A stretch of 55,982 nucleotides of DNA from Candidatus Woesearchaeota archaeon (GTDB lineage: Archaea; Nanobdellota; Nanobdellia; Woesearchaeales; SM23-78). The notes under the pieces are model-generated. The model was not told the DNA's origin, searched no databases, and worked only from the letters and a program-made list of their open reading frames with translations. Below, in pieces: positions 42,038 through 50,066 of the stretch. Position 1 is the first letter of the stretch; every line of letters starts with the position of its first letter. The DNA lies in contig JAFGRK010000030.1 in the NCBI GenBank assembly GCA_016935175.1, positions 1 through 55,982 of the forward strand, read 5' to 3'. The position numbers and the translations under genes were made by a program.

Positions 42038-42703
42038 ATGGCAAAGGAAAAAGACATAGTCAAGGCAATAAGGATACTCAAGGAGAAGTCCAGGCTAAGC
42101 ATGCTAGGGGAGTTATCAAATGAAGAGCCATTCTATGTGCTGATAAGCACAGTGCTGAGTGCCCGCAACAGGGATGAGATGACTGCCAAAGCTGTCAAGA
42201 AGCTCTTCTCCAAGTACAAGACTCCCAAGCAGATTGCAAATGCGCCTCTAAGCAAGCTAGAGCCATTGATCAAGCAGTCAGGCTTCTACAGGACCAAGGC
42301 TCGGAGAATAAAAGAGATAAGCAGGATACTGATAGAGAAGTACAAGGGCAAGGTGCCTGATGATTTTGATGAGCTGGTTTCTCTTCCTGGCGTCGGCAGG
42401 AAGACTGCTGGCTGCGTGATGGTTTATGCTTTTAACAAGCCAGCCATACCCGTAGACACGCACGTGCACAGGATATCCAACAGGCTAGGATGGGTGAATA
42501 CCAAGACACGGGAACAGACAGAGCAGGAGCTAATGAGGATAATCCCAAAGAAATATTGGCTTGATGTTAACGAAGTCCTTGTTATCCACGGCCAGACAAC
42601 CTGCAAGCCCATAAGGCCTTGGTGCGATAAGTGCAAGATTACCCTATATTGCGATTATTTCAGGCATCTTACTTCAAGCGCCTATAAGCTCAGAACAAAG
42701 TAG
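42038..42703 (+). CDS. nth: Endonuclease III
   Basis: The ATG lies 11 bp after the tRNA-Val gene. This 221-aa bifunctional DNA glycosylase/AP lyase has the helix-hairpin-helix LVSLPGVGRKTAGCVMV with the catalytic lysine, the catalytic aspartate in IPVDTHVHRISNRLGW, and a C-terminal 4Fe-4S cluster with CX6CX2CX5C spacing (CKPIRPWCDKCKITLYC). It removes oxidised pyrimidines. Its 3' end overlaps the convergent gene by 14 bp. An open frame extends upstream through the tRNA but is not coding. Confidence 0.93.
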   Translation: MAKEKDIVKAIRILKEKSRLSMLGELSNEEPFYVLISTVLSARNRDEMTAKAVKKLFSKYKTPKQIANAPLSKLEPLIKQSGFYRTKARRIKEISRILIEKYKGKVPDDFDELVSLPGVGRKTAGCVMVYAFNKPAIPVDTHVHRISNRLGWVNTKTREQTEQELMRIIPKKYWLDVNEVLVIHGQTTCKPIRPWCDKCKITLYCDYFRHLTSSAYKLRTK

Positions 42704-43466
42704 TCTTAGCCAATTCTTCTTTTATCCGCTCCTCAACTCCCTTAGGCTTCTTTCGGTAGTATTGCTCTGCCTCGCTAGCCCTGGCATGAGCAGTGTCAGG
42801 CTCTATGCCGTCGCATTTCTTGGCAGTGCTGTGCATCCATGGAATCTCGTACTTCATGGCATAAACCCATCCCCAGCACATAAGGTTCCTCTCTATGAGC
42901 TCGTGCAAGAGCACGAACTTGCGCTCCTCAGGATTAAGGGAGTCATCAATCCAAACCTCGTTCTTAGGAATAAAAGAATATACTTTATCATGGCCTCCCT
43001 GGACAAAATCCACATTTACCAGGTTCCTGAGCAGCTTTCCCTTGACAAGCCACACCTTGGCCTTACCCTTATACTTCCTCAATAATTTCTTATGGGCTAG
43101 CTTTGCAATCTTTCTCTTGTCAAGCTTTTTTGCAAGCAGCTTCTTGATGTGCCTTGACCTGTGGCGGGCTTGCTTCTCTGCAAGGTCAGCCTCTTCCAAA
43201 GCCTTGTTATAATCAGCATGCTGGTCAGTGAGGGACTGGCGGGTAAGCATATGAGCAAGGTAATATTCTTCCTCATGTCCTTTTGCAAAGTCCTTGTCAA
43301 TCCAGAATTCGCCCTTAGGGATGAAGTCAAACCTTCCGTGCTGGCTAATATGCTGGCCATAATTAGTGAACTCAATGTCAAGGTTCTTCCTTATGTACAT
43401 GCCATCCACAATCCAGGCAGTGTAGCCATTGACCTGCTTGTACTTCTTAAGATAAGGCTTCTTCAT
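42690..43466 (-). CDS. Tandem-domain protein with zincin-like HELxxR motif
   Basis: This 258-aa protein contains two related domains. Domain 1 (about 10-75) reads AWIVDGMYIRKNLDIEF...HGRFDFIPKGEFWID...EYYLAHML; domain 2 (about 135-200) reads VWLVKGKLLRNLVNVDF...HDKVYSFIPKNEVWID...FVLLHELIERNLM. Domain 2 ends in HELIER, reminiscent of the HExxH/HExxxR metal helix of minimal zincins; domain 1 has AHMLTRQ there and looks inactive. A basic helix-rich linker joins them, and the C-terminus is Lys/Glu-rich. Not a recognised family; internal duplication is clear from sequence. Confidence 0.65.
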   Translation of the reverse strand: MKKPYLKKYKQVNGYTAWIVDGMYIRKNLDIEFTNYGQHISQHGRFDFIPKGEFWIDKDFAKGHEEEYYLAHMLTRQSLTDQHADYNKALEEADLAEKQARHRSRHIKKLLAKKLDKRKIAKLAHKKLLRKYKGKAKVWLVKGKLLRNLVNVDFVQGGHDKVYSFIPKNEVWIDDSLNPEERKFVLLHELIERNLMCWGWVYAMKYEIPWMHSTAKKCDGIEPDTAHARASEAEQYYRKKPKGVEERIKEELAKTTLF

Positions 43467-43650
43467 CCTATAACACTCTTAACTATCATTAACATTAATT
43501 AAATTATCAATTAAACATTTATATGATAAACATATAAATTTTTCTAAATTTGATGAAAAAAAGCTTCTAGAATTGAAAAAGCAAAAGTATATAATCAAGT
43601 AAATGCATAATAGGCTGCTAGAAAAAATCATAATCAAGAAGGTGGGAAAT

Positions 43651-43986
43651 ATGCAACCAGACAAGAGATTGATAATATGCGACAGGTGCAAGAAGACAGT
43701 CCCAATATCAAGCATCAGATATGTTCCTGTCGGAAAGGACACGATGATAAGGGTCTGCTCAAATTGCAGGCAAAAAGGCGGAGATGCAGACAAAGCAGCA
43801 CCGGCAGTTAGTTCAAAGCCAGCCAAGCCAAGAGTAAGCTATTATTGCTCAAGGTGCAAATTCAAGTTCAAGTACGACCCTGAGAGCAACGCCACACTAA
43901 GATGCCCTTACTGCGCCAAAGCAGACAAGATAAAGAAAGACGAAGGAGTGTCTGCTGAGAAGATACTCAAGGAAGCAGACGAGTAA
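43651..43986 (+). CDS. Two-zinc-ribbon protein
   Basis: The ATG at 43651 follows GGTGGG. The 111-aa protein has LIICDRCKKTVP...IRVCSNCRQK as a first CxxC pair set and YYCSRCKFKFKY...LRCPYCAKAD as a second, with a lysine-rich linker between. Each unit is a typical four-cysteine zinc ribbon. The second resembles archaeal RNA-polymerase/ribosome-associated ribbons, but no specific family is recognised. Confidence 0.65.
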   Translation: MQPDKRLIICDRCKKTVPISSIRYVPVGKDTMIRVCSNCRQKGGDADKAAPAVSSKPAKPRVSYYCSRCKFKFKYDPESNATLRCPYCAKADKIKKDEGVSAEKILKEADE

Positions 43987-43992
43987 GGGATT

Positions 43993-44208
43993 CGAAAAGT
44001 TGCCACAGCCAACGGCAAAGCCAAGGACGATGACAAATTTATTTGGCGAGGACTTGGCTTGCGGCTGTTTTGACAAAAGCTCGGCTTTTGGCACGCAAAA
44101 CTGCAGTTTTGCTGGACCGGGGGATGCAATCAAAAACCTATGGTTTTTGGTGTGCCAAAAATTTTCAATTTTTGAGCACCCCCTCGGGGTGGTCAAGGCA
44201 ACTTTTCG
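43993..44208. repeat. Structured intergenic element E
   Basis: Arms CGAAAAGTTGCC (43993-44004) and GGCAACTTTTCG (44197-44208) are perfect inverted repeats. Inside are ACAGCC/GGCTGT enclosing GCCAAG/CTTGGC, then consecutive hairpins CAAAAGC/GCTTTTG, GCAAAACTG/CAGTTTTGC, CAAAAACC/GGTTTTTG and CAAAAATT/AATTTTTG. The right side, read on the minus strand, is TTGACCACCCCGAGGGGG, like element A. It occupies most of a 398-bp gap; the rest is AT-rich with no gene. Confidence 0.65.
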
Positions 44209-44384
44209 CCACAATCTTTTTAAACATCTTTCTTTTTCTTTTTTTTCATGCTTAATTACACTGATAACACAGTCAAGATGATGAGCTGAAATCTTTTTCT
44301 TTAGGCATAGGAATATTAGTTATCAGTTATCAATTTTTAAATCTCTAAAAAATCTAAAATAAAAGTAAAACATAGGTGATAATC

Positions 44385-45509
44385 ATGGCAGATGAAAGGT
44401 ACAGGGTAAGAACAAAACAAGGCACAAAATCAAAAAGCAAAGGCAAAATCAAATCAGAGCCTGCAGGGGCAAGGGCACAAGCAAATGTGCTGCGAGAGTC
44501 AGTAACTTTGGCAGGCTGGCCTGAGATAAAAGGCTATGACCTGGAAAAAGGATTTAATGCTAGTGAATTCATTGACTCGCTCAAGTACACTGGCTTGCAA
44601 GCAACTTCCCTTGGCAAAGCAATCCAGCTAGTTAAGAACATGAGAAGGGACAAAGCCAAGATCTTTCTTGGATTCACCTCAAACATGATAACCAGCGGGG
44701 TACGGGAGTACATTAAGTATCTTGTGAAGCATAAGCAAGTGCATGTGCTGGTCACAACAGCAGGAGGAGTAGAAGAGGACATAATCAAGAGCATAAGGCC
44801 TTTTGTTGTAGGAGATTATGATGCTTCTGGAGAAGCACTTAGGGACAAAGGAGTGAATAGGAGCGGAAACATATTCTGCCCTAACGACAGGTATCTTTAT
44901 TTTGAAAGGTTCATGAACAGGTTCCTAGAAAGGATGCATGAGCAGCAGGTGAAGACAGGCAAGGTGATTAACACAAAAGAATTTGTGTATGAGCTAGGAA
45001 GGGAGCTAGAGCTGCAAGCAGGGATGATAAAGCAAGGAAAAGACATAGGAATTGATAAGATTGATTATGAGTCATCTGTGGCTTACTGGGCATACAAGAA
45101 CAACACTCCATATTATTGCCACCCAATAACTGACGGCTCAATAGGAGACATGATATACTTTTTCAAGAAGCGAAAGCCTGACTTTAAAATTGATTCAACA
45201 GATGACATAGTCACCATAACTGACATTGCACTGAATTCTGAGAAGACAGGCATAATTGCTCTTGGAGGAAGCGTGCCCAAGCACCACATAGCCAATGCTA
45301 ATCTTTTCAGGGAAGGGGCAGACTATGCAGTCTACATCAACCTAAGCCCTGAATACGAAGGCTCCAACTCAGGAGCAAGCCCAGACGAAGCAGTAAGCTG
45401 GGGAAAGATAAAAAGCAAAGGGAATTCTGTCAAAGTGTTCTCAGAAGCGAGCATAGTGTTCCCGCTGCTTGTTATAGGAGGATGGGAGGATATGGTTGTG
45501 AAGGGGTGA
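44385..45509 (+). CDS. dys: Deoxyhypusine synthase
   Basis: Starting at the ATG after GGTGATAATC, the 374-aa enzyme transfers the aminobutyl group of spermidine to a lysine of aIF5A. Family motifs include FLGFTSNMITSGVREYIKYLV, VLVTTAGGVEEDIIK, RSGNIFCPNDRYLYFE, PYYCHPITDGSIGDMIYFF and LGGSVPKHHIANAN (the active-site lysine region), then EYEGSNSGASPDEAVSWGKI. The N-terminal 35 residues are a basic Lys/Ser-rich extension. A solitary gene, as is common in archaea. Confidence 0.95.
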   Translation: MADERYRVRTKQGTKSKSKGKIKSEPAGARAQANVLRESVTLAGWPEIKGYDLEKGFNASEFIDSLKYTGLQATSLGKAIQLVKNMRRDKAKIFLGFTSNMITSGVREYIKYLVKHKQVHVLVTTAGGVEEDIIKSIRPFVVGDYDASGEALRDKGVNRSGNIFCPNDRYLYFERFMNRFLERMHEQQVKTGKVINTKEFVYELGRELELQAGMIKQGKDIGIDKIDYESSVAYWAYKNNTPYYCHPITDGSIGDMIYFFKKRKPDFKIDSTDDIVTITDIALNSEKTGIIALGGSVPKHHIANANLFREGADYAVYINLSPEYEGSNSGASPDEAVSWGKIKSKGNSVKVFSEASIVFPLLVIGGWEDMVVKG

Positions 45510-45556
45510 AGTCTTGAGCCGACATATTTAAATAGCTAGCAATTGATTAAATAGGC

Positions 45557-46045
45557 ATGATTATCCGAAAAGCTAAGTCAAAAGATATAGATGGGATTTA
45601 CAAGTGCTTCTTAGAAATGGCTGAGTCAGAGGACGAATCATCTAAAAAGATTGCTGATTTTCTAATCAATGTAAGAAAGCGAAGGAAAGACTTTGAAAAA
45701 AGCGCAAAAAAAGAACTGCTAAGAGAAATCAAAGAAAAAAACTCTATTTATCTTGTTGCCGAGGAAAACCATGTAATCGCAGGATATATTTACGGTAGCA
45801 TGAAAAAGCAGAAAAGTCCTTTCTTTGAGCTGCCTTTAATCGGAAAGTTCAATGCTATTGTTGTAAGAAAAGAATTCAGGGGAAAAGGGATTGCCAAGCA
45901 ATTGAATCAGAAGTTAGAAGATTGGATGAAAAAGAAAGGATGCAAAGTTATTTACTTAGAAGTTTTCTCAGAAAACCTCGCGTCAGAACTCTATACCAAG
46001 TGGGAGTATAAGAAAACGAATTATATTATGGCGAAACAAATATAA
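45557..46045 (+). CDS. GNAT acetyltransferase
   Basis: This 162-aa protein has the GNAT acetyl-CoA loop VRKEFRGKGIAKQLNQKLEDW (the R-x-x-G-x-G/A signature, residues 114-134) and the following YLEVFSENLASELYTKWEYKK, where RimI-like enzymes have a similar C-terminal strand. The N-terminus carries an inserted charged helix (RKRRKDFEKSAKKELLREI). The substrate is unknown. The promoter ACATATTTAAATAG lies about 25-30 nt before the ATG. A+T-rich codon use differs slightly from neighbours. Confidence 0.85.
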   Translation: MIIRKAKSKDIDGIYKCFLEMAESEDESSKKIADFLINVRKRRKDFEKSAKKELLREIKEKNSIYLVAEENHVIAGYIYGSMKKQKSPFFELPLIGKFNAIVVRKEFRGKGIAKQLNQKLEDWMKKKGCKVIYLEVFSENLASELYTKWEYKKTNYIMAKQI

Positions 46046-46099
46046 ACCCCCTAAGCGATTAGGCTTTCCAGGTAGAAGAAGAGTGAAAAGAGGTGTGCA

Positions 46100-47881
46100 A
46101 TGGGCTTTGTTAAGCAGCTTGAGAGAATGGCTACTAAGCTGAGAATTGATTCTCTCAAGTCAACGACTGCTGCTGGCTCTGGGCACCCAACTAGCTGCTT
46201 GTCTTGCGCTGACATCATGAGCGTTCTTTTCTTCTCTGAATTGCAGGAAGATGATGAGTTCATCATGTCAAAAGGGCATGCTGCTCCTATTCTCTGGGCT
46301 GCTTTCGCAGAAGCAGGGTTGATTTCTGTTGATGAGCTTGCTAACTTGCGCAAGTTTGATAGTTTGCTTGAAGGCCATCCAACAGCAAGGATGCCTTTGA
46401 TTAAGGTTGCTAGCGGAAGCTTAGGCCAAGGCTTGAGTGCTGGTGTCGGCATGGCTCTGGCAAAGAAGCTTGACAATAATAATGGCAGGGTGTATGTTCT
46501 TCTTGGTGATGGAGAGATTGCAGAAGGCTCTGTATGGGAAGCTGCAAGCAGCGCTGCCCATTACAAGCTTGACAATCTTTGCGCAATAGTTGATGTGAAT
46601 AGGTTGGGGCAGTCCCAGCAGACAATGCATGGACGTGATGTCAGGAAGTATAAGAAAAAATTCAAGGCATTTGGCTTGAAGGCTTTTGTCATCAACGGGC
46701 ACAGAGTTAGGCAGTTGCTCTGGGCTTTGGATAAGGCTAAAAAGAGCAAGAGGCCTTGCGTAATCATTGCCAAAACTGTCAAGGGCAAGGGCGTCTCGTT
46801 CCTTGAGGACAGGGAAGGATGGCATGGCAAGGCTTTGAATGAGGAAGAGCTAAAGAAAGCTTTGCACGAGCTAGTCATCAAGAAAGAGCCGCAGTTATCA
46901 TCGAATTTCAAGCCCAAGAAATACTCTTATGAGTTCCAGGATTTTGAGACAACCAAGTACAACCTTACTGACATGATCTCAACTAGGGAGGCTTTTGGCA
47001 AGGCTCTTGAGAGCTTGGGAAAGGAGAACAAGAAAGTAGTTGCTCTTGATGGTGATGTCAAGAATTCTACAATGACAGAATACTTTTTCAAGGCTTATCC
47101 TGAGAGGGGTTTTGAGTGCTTTATTGCAGAGCAGAACATGGCAGGAATAGCCCTTGGCTTCTCAGCCTTAGGCTTCACTCCTTTTGTGGCTACTTTCGGA
47201 GCTTTCCTGACAAGGGCCCATGATTTCATAAGGATGGCCCAGTACTCTGATGCTAATATCAAGTTTGTAGGCTCGCATTCAGGCGTAAGCATTGGCGAGG
47301 ACGGCCCTTCGCAGATGGGGCTTGAGGATATGAGCATGTTCTTGTCCATGCCTGAAGCAAGAGTGCTTTATCCTTGTGACGCAACCAGCACTGAAAAGCT
47401 GGTGAGCGAGATGGCAGAGCACAAAGGTATTACCTACTTGAGAACTACGCGCGAGAAGACTCCAGTAATCTATGAGCACACAGAAGAGTTTGAGATAGGC
47501 AAGCTGAAAGTCTTAAGAAAGAGCAAGAAAGACAAGGCATTAATCATAGCTGCTGGCGTGTGCGTGCATGAGGCCTTGAAGGCATATGGGCTGTTGCAGA
47601 AGAAGAACATCAATGTCAGGGTTATTGACTTGTATTCTGTCAAGCCATTTGATGAGGATGAATTGGTTGAGCAGGCAGAGGAGTGCAAGAATAAAGTCTT
47701 AGTAGTTGAGGACCATTACTTTGGAGGCATTGGCAGCGTTGTGTCCTCAACTGTCGGCAAGATTGAGCATCTATTCATAAAGGAGGTTCCTCGCTCTGGA
47801 AAGCCAGAAGAGCTCAGGCAAAATTACAAGATCGATGCTGATGCTATTGTTGATAAGATTTTAAAGATGAAAGGCAAATAG
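46100..47881 (+). CDS. Transketolase, one-chain form
   Basis: The ATG follows AGAGGTGTGC. The 593-aa protein combines both halves of the enzyme: the N-terminal TPP module with GHPTSCLSCADIM, GSLGQGLSAGVGMALA and GDGEIAEGSVWEAA (about residue 136), then the pyrimidine-binding domain (STREAFGKALE, VVALDGDVKNST, EQNMAGIALG, from about 296) and the C-terminal domain. It links pentose-phosphate intermediates. Many archaea encode the two halves as separate genes; bacterial transketolase is about 660 aa, so this is a compact fused version. Homology to 1-deoxyxylulose-5-phosphate synthase exists but spacing fits transketolase. Confidence 0.9.
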   Translation: MGFVKQLERMATKLRIDSLKSTTAAGSGHPTSCLSCADIMSVLFFSELQEDDEFIMSKGHAAPILWAAFAEAGLISVDELANLRKFDSLLEGHPTARMPLIKVASGSLGQGLSAGVGMALAKKLDNNNGRVYVLLGDGEIAEGSVWEAASSAAHYKLDNLCAIVDVNRLGQSQQTMHGRDVRKYKKKFKAFGLKAFVINGHRVRQLLWALDKAKKSKRPCVIIAKTVKGKGVSFLEDREGWHGKALNEEELKKALHELVIKKEPQLSSNFKPKKYSYEFQDFETTKYNLTDMISTREAFGKALESLGKENKKVVALDGDVKNSTMTEYFFKAYPERGFECFIAEQNMAGIALGFSALGFTPFVATFGAFLTRAHDFIRMAQYSDANIKFVGSHSGVSIGEDGPSQMGLEDMSMFLSMPEARVLYPCDATSTEKLVSEMAEHKGITYLRTTREKTPVIYEHTEEFEIGKLKVLRKSKKDKALIIAAGVCVHEALKAYGLLQKKNINVRVIDLYSVKPFDEDELVEQAEECKNKVLVVEDHYFGGIGSVVSSTVGKIEHLFIKEVPRSGKPEELRQNYKIDADAIVDKILKMKGK

Positions 47882-47938
47882 CTAATTTCGTTTGATGTTT
47901 AACAAAATTTAAAAGCAAACTCTTTTTCTCCCCTTAAC

Positions 47939-48460
47939 ATGAAGAACCGTAACGTGGGCATAATCATCATAGGCATTGCCCTTCTTATCGGGTTTATCAT
48001 ACTAGCTTTTAACAGGGCCATGACTGATATTGTAAATGAGTCCTGCAGCCACGGCGCAAGCTGCCCAATGTGGGGCACCATAAGCTTCCATACTAACGTC
48101 AGCATCGGCATAATGGTTTTTGTGATAGTTGCAGGCCTTTACCTTATTTTCTTTGTAAAGGATGAGAAGGAAAGAGTGGTAGAGACCAAAGTGCTCAAGC
48201 AGGTTATCAAGGAGCAGATAAAGCCCAAGGAAGTCACCAAGGACAACTATAAGAATGTCATGAAAAGCCTGTCAAGCGATGAGAAGCTTATCCTGGAGAA
48301 GATCATCGAGGCTGAAGGCACCATCTTCCAGTCAGACCTGGTTGAGAAGGCAGGGCTCACAAAAGTAAAAGTCACAAGGGTTCTTGACAAATTAGAGGGC
48401 AAGGCTATAGTCGAGAGGAAGCGCCGTGGCATGACCAACGTCGTCATACTCAAGCAATAA
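47939..48460 (+). CDS. Membrane-anchored winged-helix protein
   Basis: This 173-aa protein has two membrane helices (VGIIIIGIALLIGFIILAF and VSIGIMVFVIVAGLYLIFF) separated by a short loop with two cysteines (NESCSHGASCPMWG), then a cytoplasmic winged helix: LSSDEKLILEKIIEAEGTIFQSDLVEK, VKVTRVLDKLEGKAIVERK. This matches the MarR-like membrane-bound regulators common in archaea. AAATTTAAAAG about 26 nt before the ATG indicates a leaderless start. The extracytoplasmic Cys pair may sense redox. Target unknown. Confidence 0.8.
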   Translation: MKNRNVGIIIIGIALLIGFIILAFNRAMTDIVNESCSHGASCPMWGTISFHTNVSIGIMVFVIVAGLYLIFFVKDEKERVVETKVLKQVIKEQIKPKEVTKDNYKNVMKSLSSDEKLILEKIIEAEGTIFQSDLVEKAGLTKVKVTRVLDKLEGKAIVERKRRGMTNVVILKQ

Positions 48461-48564
48461 TGTTCATTTCTAAAGGCTGAAACTAGTTTCAAACAAGGGC
48501 TTATAAGGTGTTTCTTCGTTTTTTCTTTTTGCAGGGCCTTGATCAGGTCCTGGGAGGAGAAAAA

Positions 48565-48783
48565 ATGGATAAGTTAATACCAGTGGCAATCGTTTTGATT
48601 GCAATAGTGTTTGCAGGGTTCTTGCTTGTCTCTGCAAATGTTGAGAAAAACACACCTAAAGAAGCAGAGCCCGATGCGGTGGATGCTCCAAGAGAGTGTA
48701 GCGGCACTTGCGGCTATGATTCCCCGTGCAAGGGTGCGTGTGGAGGCGGCTGCGGAGTCTCTAGCTGCGGCTGCGGCAGATAA
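48565..48783 (+). CDS. Membrane-anchored seven-cysteine peptide (72 aa)
   Basis: The ATG follows GGGAGGAG. One N-terminal helix (PVAIVLIAIVFAGFLLVS) precedes an acidic linker and a dense Cys/Gly end: C-x3-C-x5-C-x3-C-x3-C-x4-C-x-C. The end is probably outside the membrane (few basic residues). Such a cluster could bind metal or form disulfides. It lies upstream of the Fur and rubrerythrin genes. No family recognised. Confidence 0.65.
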   Translation: MDKLIPVAIVLIAIVFAGFLLVSANVEKNTPKEAEPDAVDAPRECSGTCGYDSPCKGACGGGCGVSSCGCGR

Positions 48784-48841
48784 TCCCTTTAAAATATTTA
48801 TTTTTTATTTTTATATGCTCAACCAATGCAAAACCACAAGC

Positions 48842-48849
48842 TTTATAAA
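48842..48849 (+). promoter_or_regulatory. TATA box of the fur operon
   Basis: TTTATAAA, about 27 nt upstream of the centre of the Fur box and 78 nt before the fur start, consistent with a transcription start inside the Fur box. Confidence 0.5.
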
Positions 48850-48867
48850 TCAATAACTATTTCTATT

Positions 48868-48882
48868 TGATAATCATTATCA
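48868..48882. promoter_or_regulatory. Fur box
   Basis: TGATAATCATTATCA is a perfect palindrome around a central base and matches the core of the classic Fur consensus (GATAATGATAATCATTATC). It lies between the TATA box and the fur gene, over the expected transcription start, so Fur binding would repress its own operon (fur, rubrerythrin and possibly beyond). Confidence 0.75.
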
Positions 48883-48919
48883 TTAGTTAAATTCGGGGAA
48901 ATAAGCATAGGTGGGGAAC

Positions 48920-49312
48920 ATGAAAAAGACTCGCATGACAAGCCAGCGCAGTAAGATTCTGGAATACTTGCGCAGCGTAAAGACCCACCCCACCGCAGAG
49001 ATGATTTATTCTGCCCTGAAAAAAGACCTTCCCAGCATGACCCTGGCCACAGTCTACAGGAACCTCAACCACTTGGCAAAGCAGGGAGAAATAAACAAGT
49101 TTGATGTCAACTGCGTAAGCCACTTTGACGGTGACATGAGCTTTCACCAGCACTGCATCTGCTGCGAGTGCGGCAAGGTAAAGGATGTATTTGAGAAGGA
49201 GATAACCAGCAACACGCTCAAAAAAATCAAGCTCCATGACTTTGAGCCCAAGTCACTCAACATAATCATATACGGAAAATGCAAGCAATGCAAGACATCG
49301 CACAAGGAATGA
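48920..49312 (+). CDS. Fur/PerR family metal-dependent repressor
   Basis: This 130-aa regulator has the winged helix MTSQRSKILEYLRS...HPTAEMIYSALKK, LATVYRNLNHLAKQGEI and the metal-binding DGDMSFHQHCICCECGKV with a C-terminal CKQCKTSH pair (structural zinc). The ATG lies just after GGTGGGG; an in-frame GTG nine bases earlier is an alternative. The Fur box directly upstream indicates autoregulation, and rubrerythrin downstream points to iron or peroxide sensing (Fur versus PerR cannot be told apart by eye). Confidence 0.9.
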   Translation: MKKTRMTSQRSKILEYLRSVKTHPTAEMIYSALKKDLPSMTLATVYRNLNHLAKQGEINKFDVNCVSHFDGDMSFHQHCICCECGKVKDVFEKEITSNTLKKIKLHDFEPKSLNIIIYGKCKQCKTSHKE

Positions 49313-49343
49313 AAAAATTAAGCAAAGAAAGGAGGATGAAAAA

Positions 49344-49928
49344 ATGAAAGAAACACCCAAAAACCTAATGAAAGCCTTCATTGGTGAAAGCCAGGCAAGG
49401 AACAGGTATGGCTTCTACGCCAAGGTCGCCAAGAAGGAAGGTTATGAGCAGATAGCAGAGATATTCACAGTGACAGCAGAGAACGAGAGGATACACGCCA
49501 AGAGGCTCTTCGAAGACCTTAACAGCATAAAAAAGGAGAGCGGGGAAAAAATGGACCCTATCTTGGTGGAGGCAGACGCCCCGACAACTATTGGCACTAC
49601 TGCAGACAACCTCAAGGCAGCCATTGCAGGAGAGCACCACGAGCACTCATCCATGTACCCGGAGTACGCTGACATTGCAGAGCAGGAAGGCTACCCTAAG
49701 ATAGCTGCAAGGATGCGCTCAATAGCAGTCGCAGAGAAGCACCACGAGGAAAGGTATGAGAAGCTGCTTAAAGAGGTAGAAGCAGGCACTGTCTTCAAGA
49801 AAGAGAAAGCCACCTGGTGGGTCTGCAGGGAATGCGGATATGTGCACATGGGCAAGGAGCCGCCAGTGAAGTGCCCGGCATGCGACCACCCGACATCATT
49901 TTACCAGGTCAAGTGCGAAGAGTACTGA
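49344..49928 (+). CDS. rbr: Rubrerythrin
   Basis: This 194-aa peroxide-scavenging protein starts after AGGAGG. The four-helix di-iron domain carries AFIGESQARNRYGFYAK, ENERIHAKRLF, GEHHEHSSMYPEYADIA and AEKHHEERYEKLL (the ExxH-type ligand helices). The C-terminal rubredoxin-like FeCys4 site is VCRECGYVHMG...KCPACDHP. Rubrerythrin reduces H2O2 using electrons from rubredoxin-type donors. It is 31 bp from fur and likely co-transcribed under the Fur box. Confidence 0.95.
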   Translation: MKETPKNLMKAFIGESQARNRYGFYAKVAKKEGYEQIAEIFTVTAENERIHAKRLFEDLNSIKKESGEKMDPILVEADAPTTIGTTADNLKAAIAGEHHEHSSMYPEYADIAEQEGYPKIAARMRSIAVAEKHHEERYEKLLKEVEAGTVFKKEKATWWVCRECGYVHMGKEPPVKCPACDHPTSFYQVKCEEY

Positions 49929-50066
49929 ACGTAGCAAGAGTAGAAAAAGAAGAGAAAAGGCTCGCCGCCGAGTGAGGCGCACAAAAATAACAGTAAAAAG
50001 AAAAACAAAAGGAAAACGGAATAATTATTTGCGCTGCGCGGCCGACTATATATACGAGGTATTAAA

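Noticed and set aside
5848-44208. Integron attC sites
   Set aside because: The imperfect inverted elements recall attC folding, but no GTTRRRY/RYYYAAC core sites were found at the arm ends and no integron integrase is present.
5848-44208. MITEs with shared terminal repeats
   Set aside because: The terminal arms differ between copies and no constant target duplications were seen, so ordinary transposase-mobilised MITEs are unlikely.
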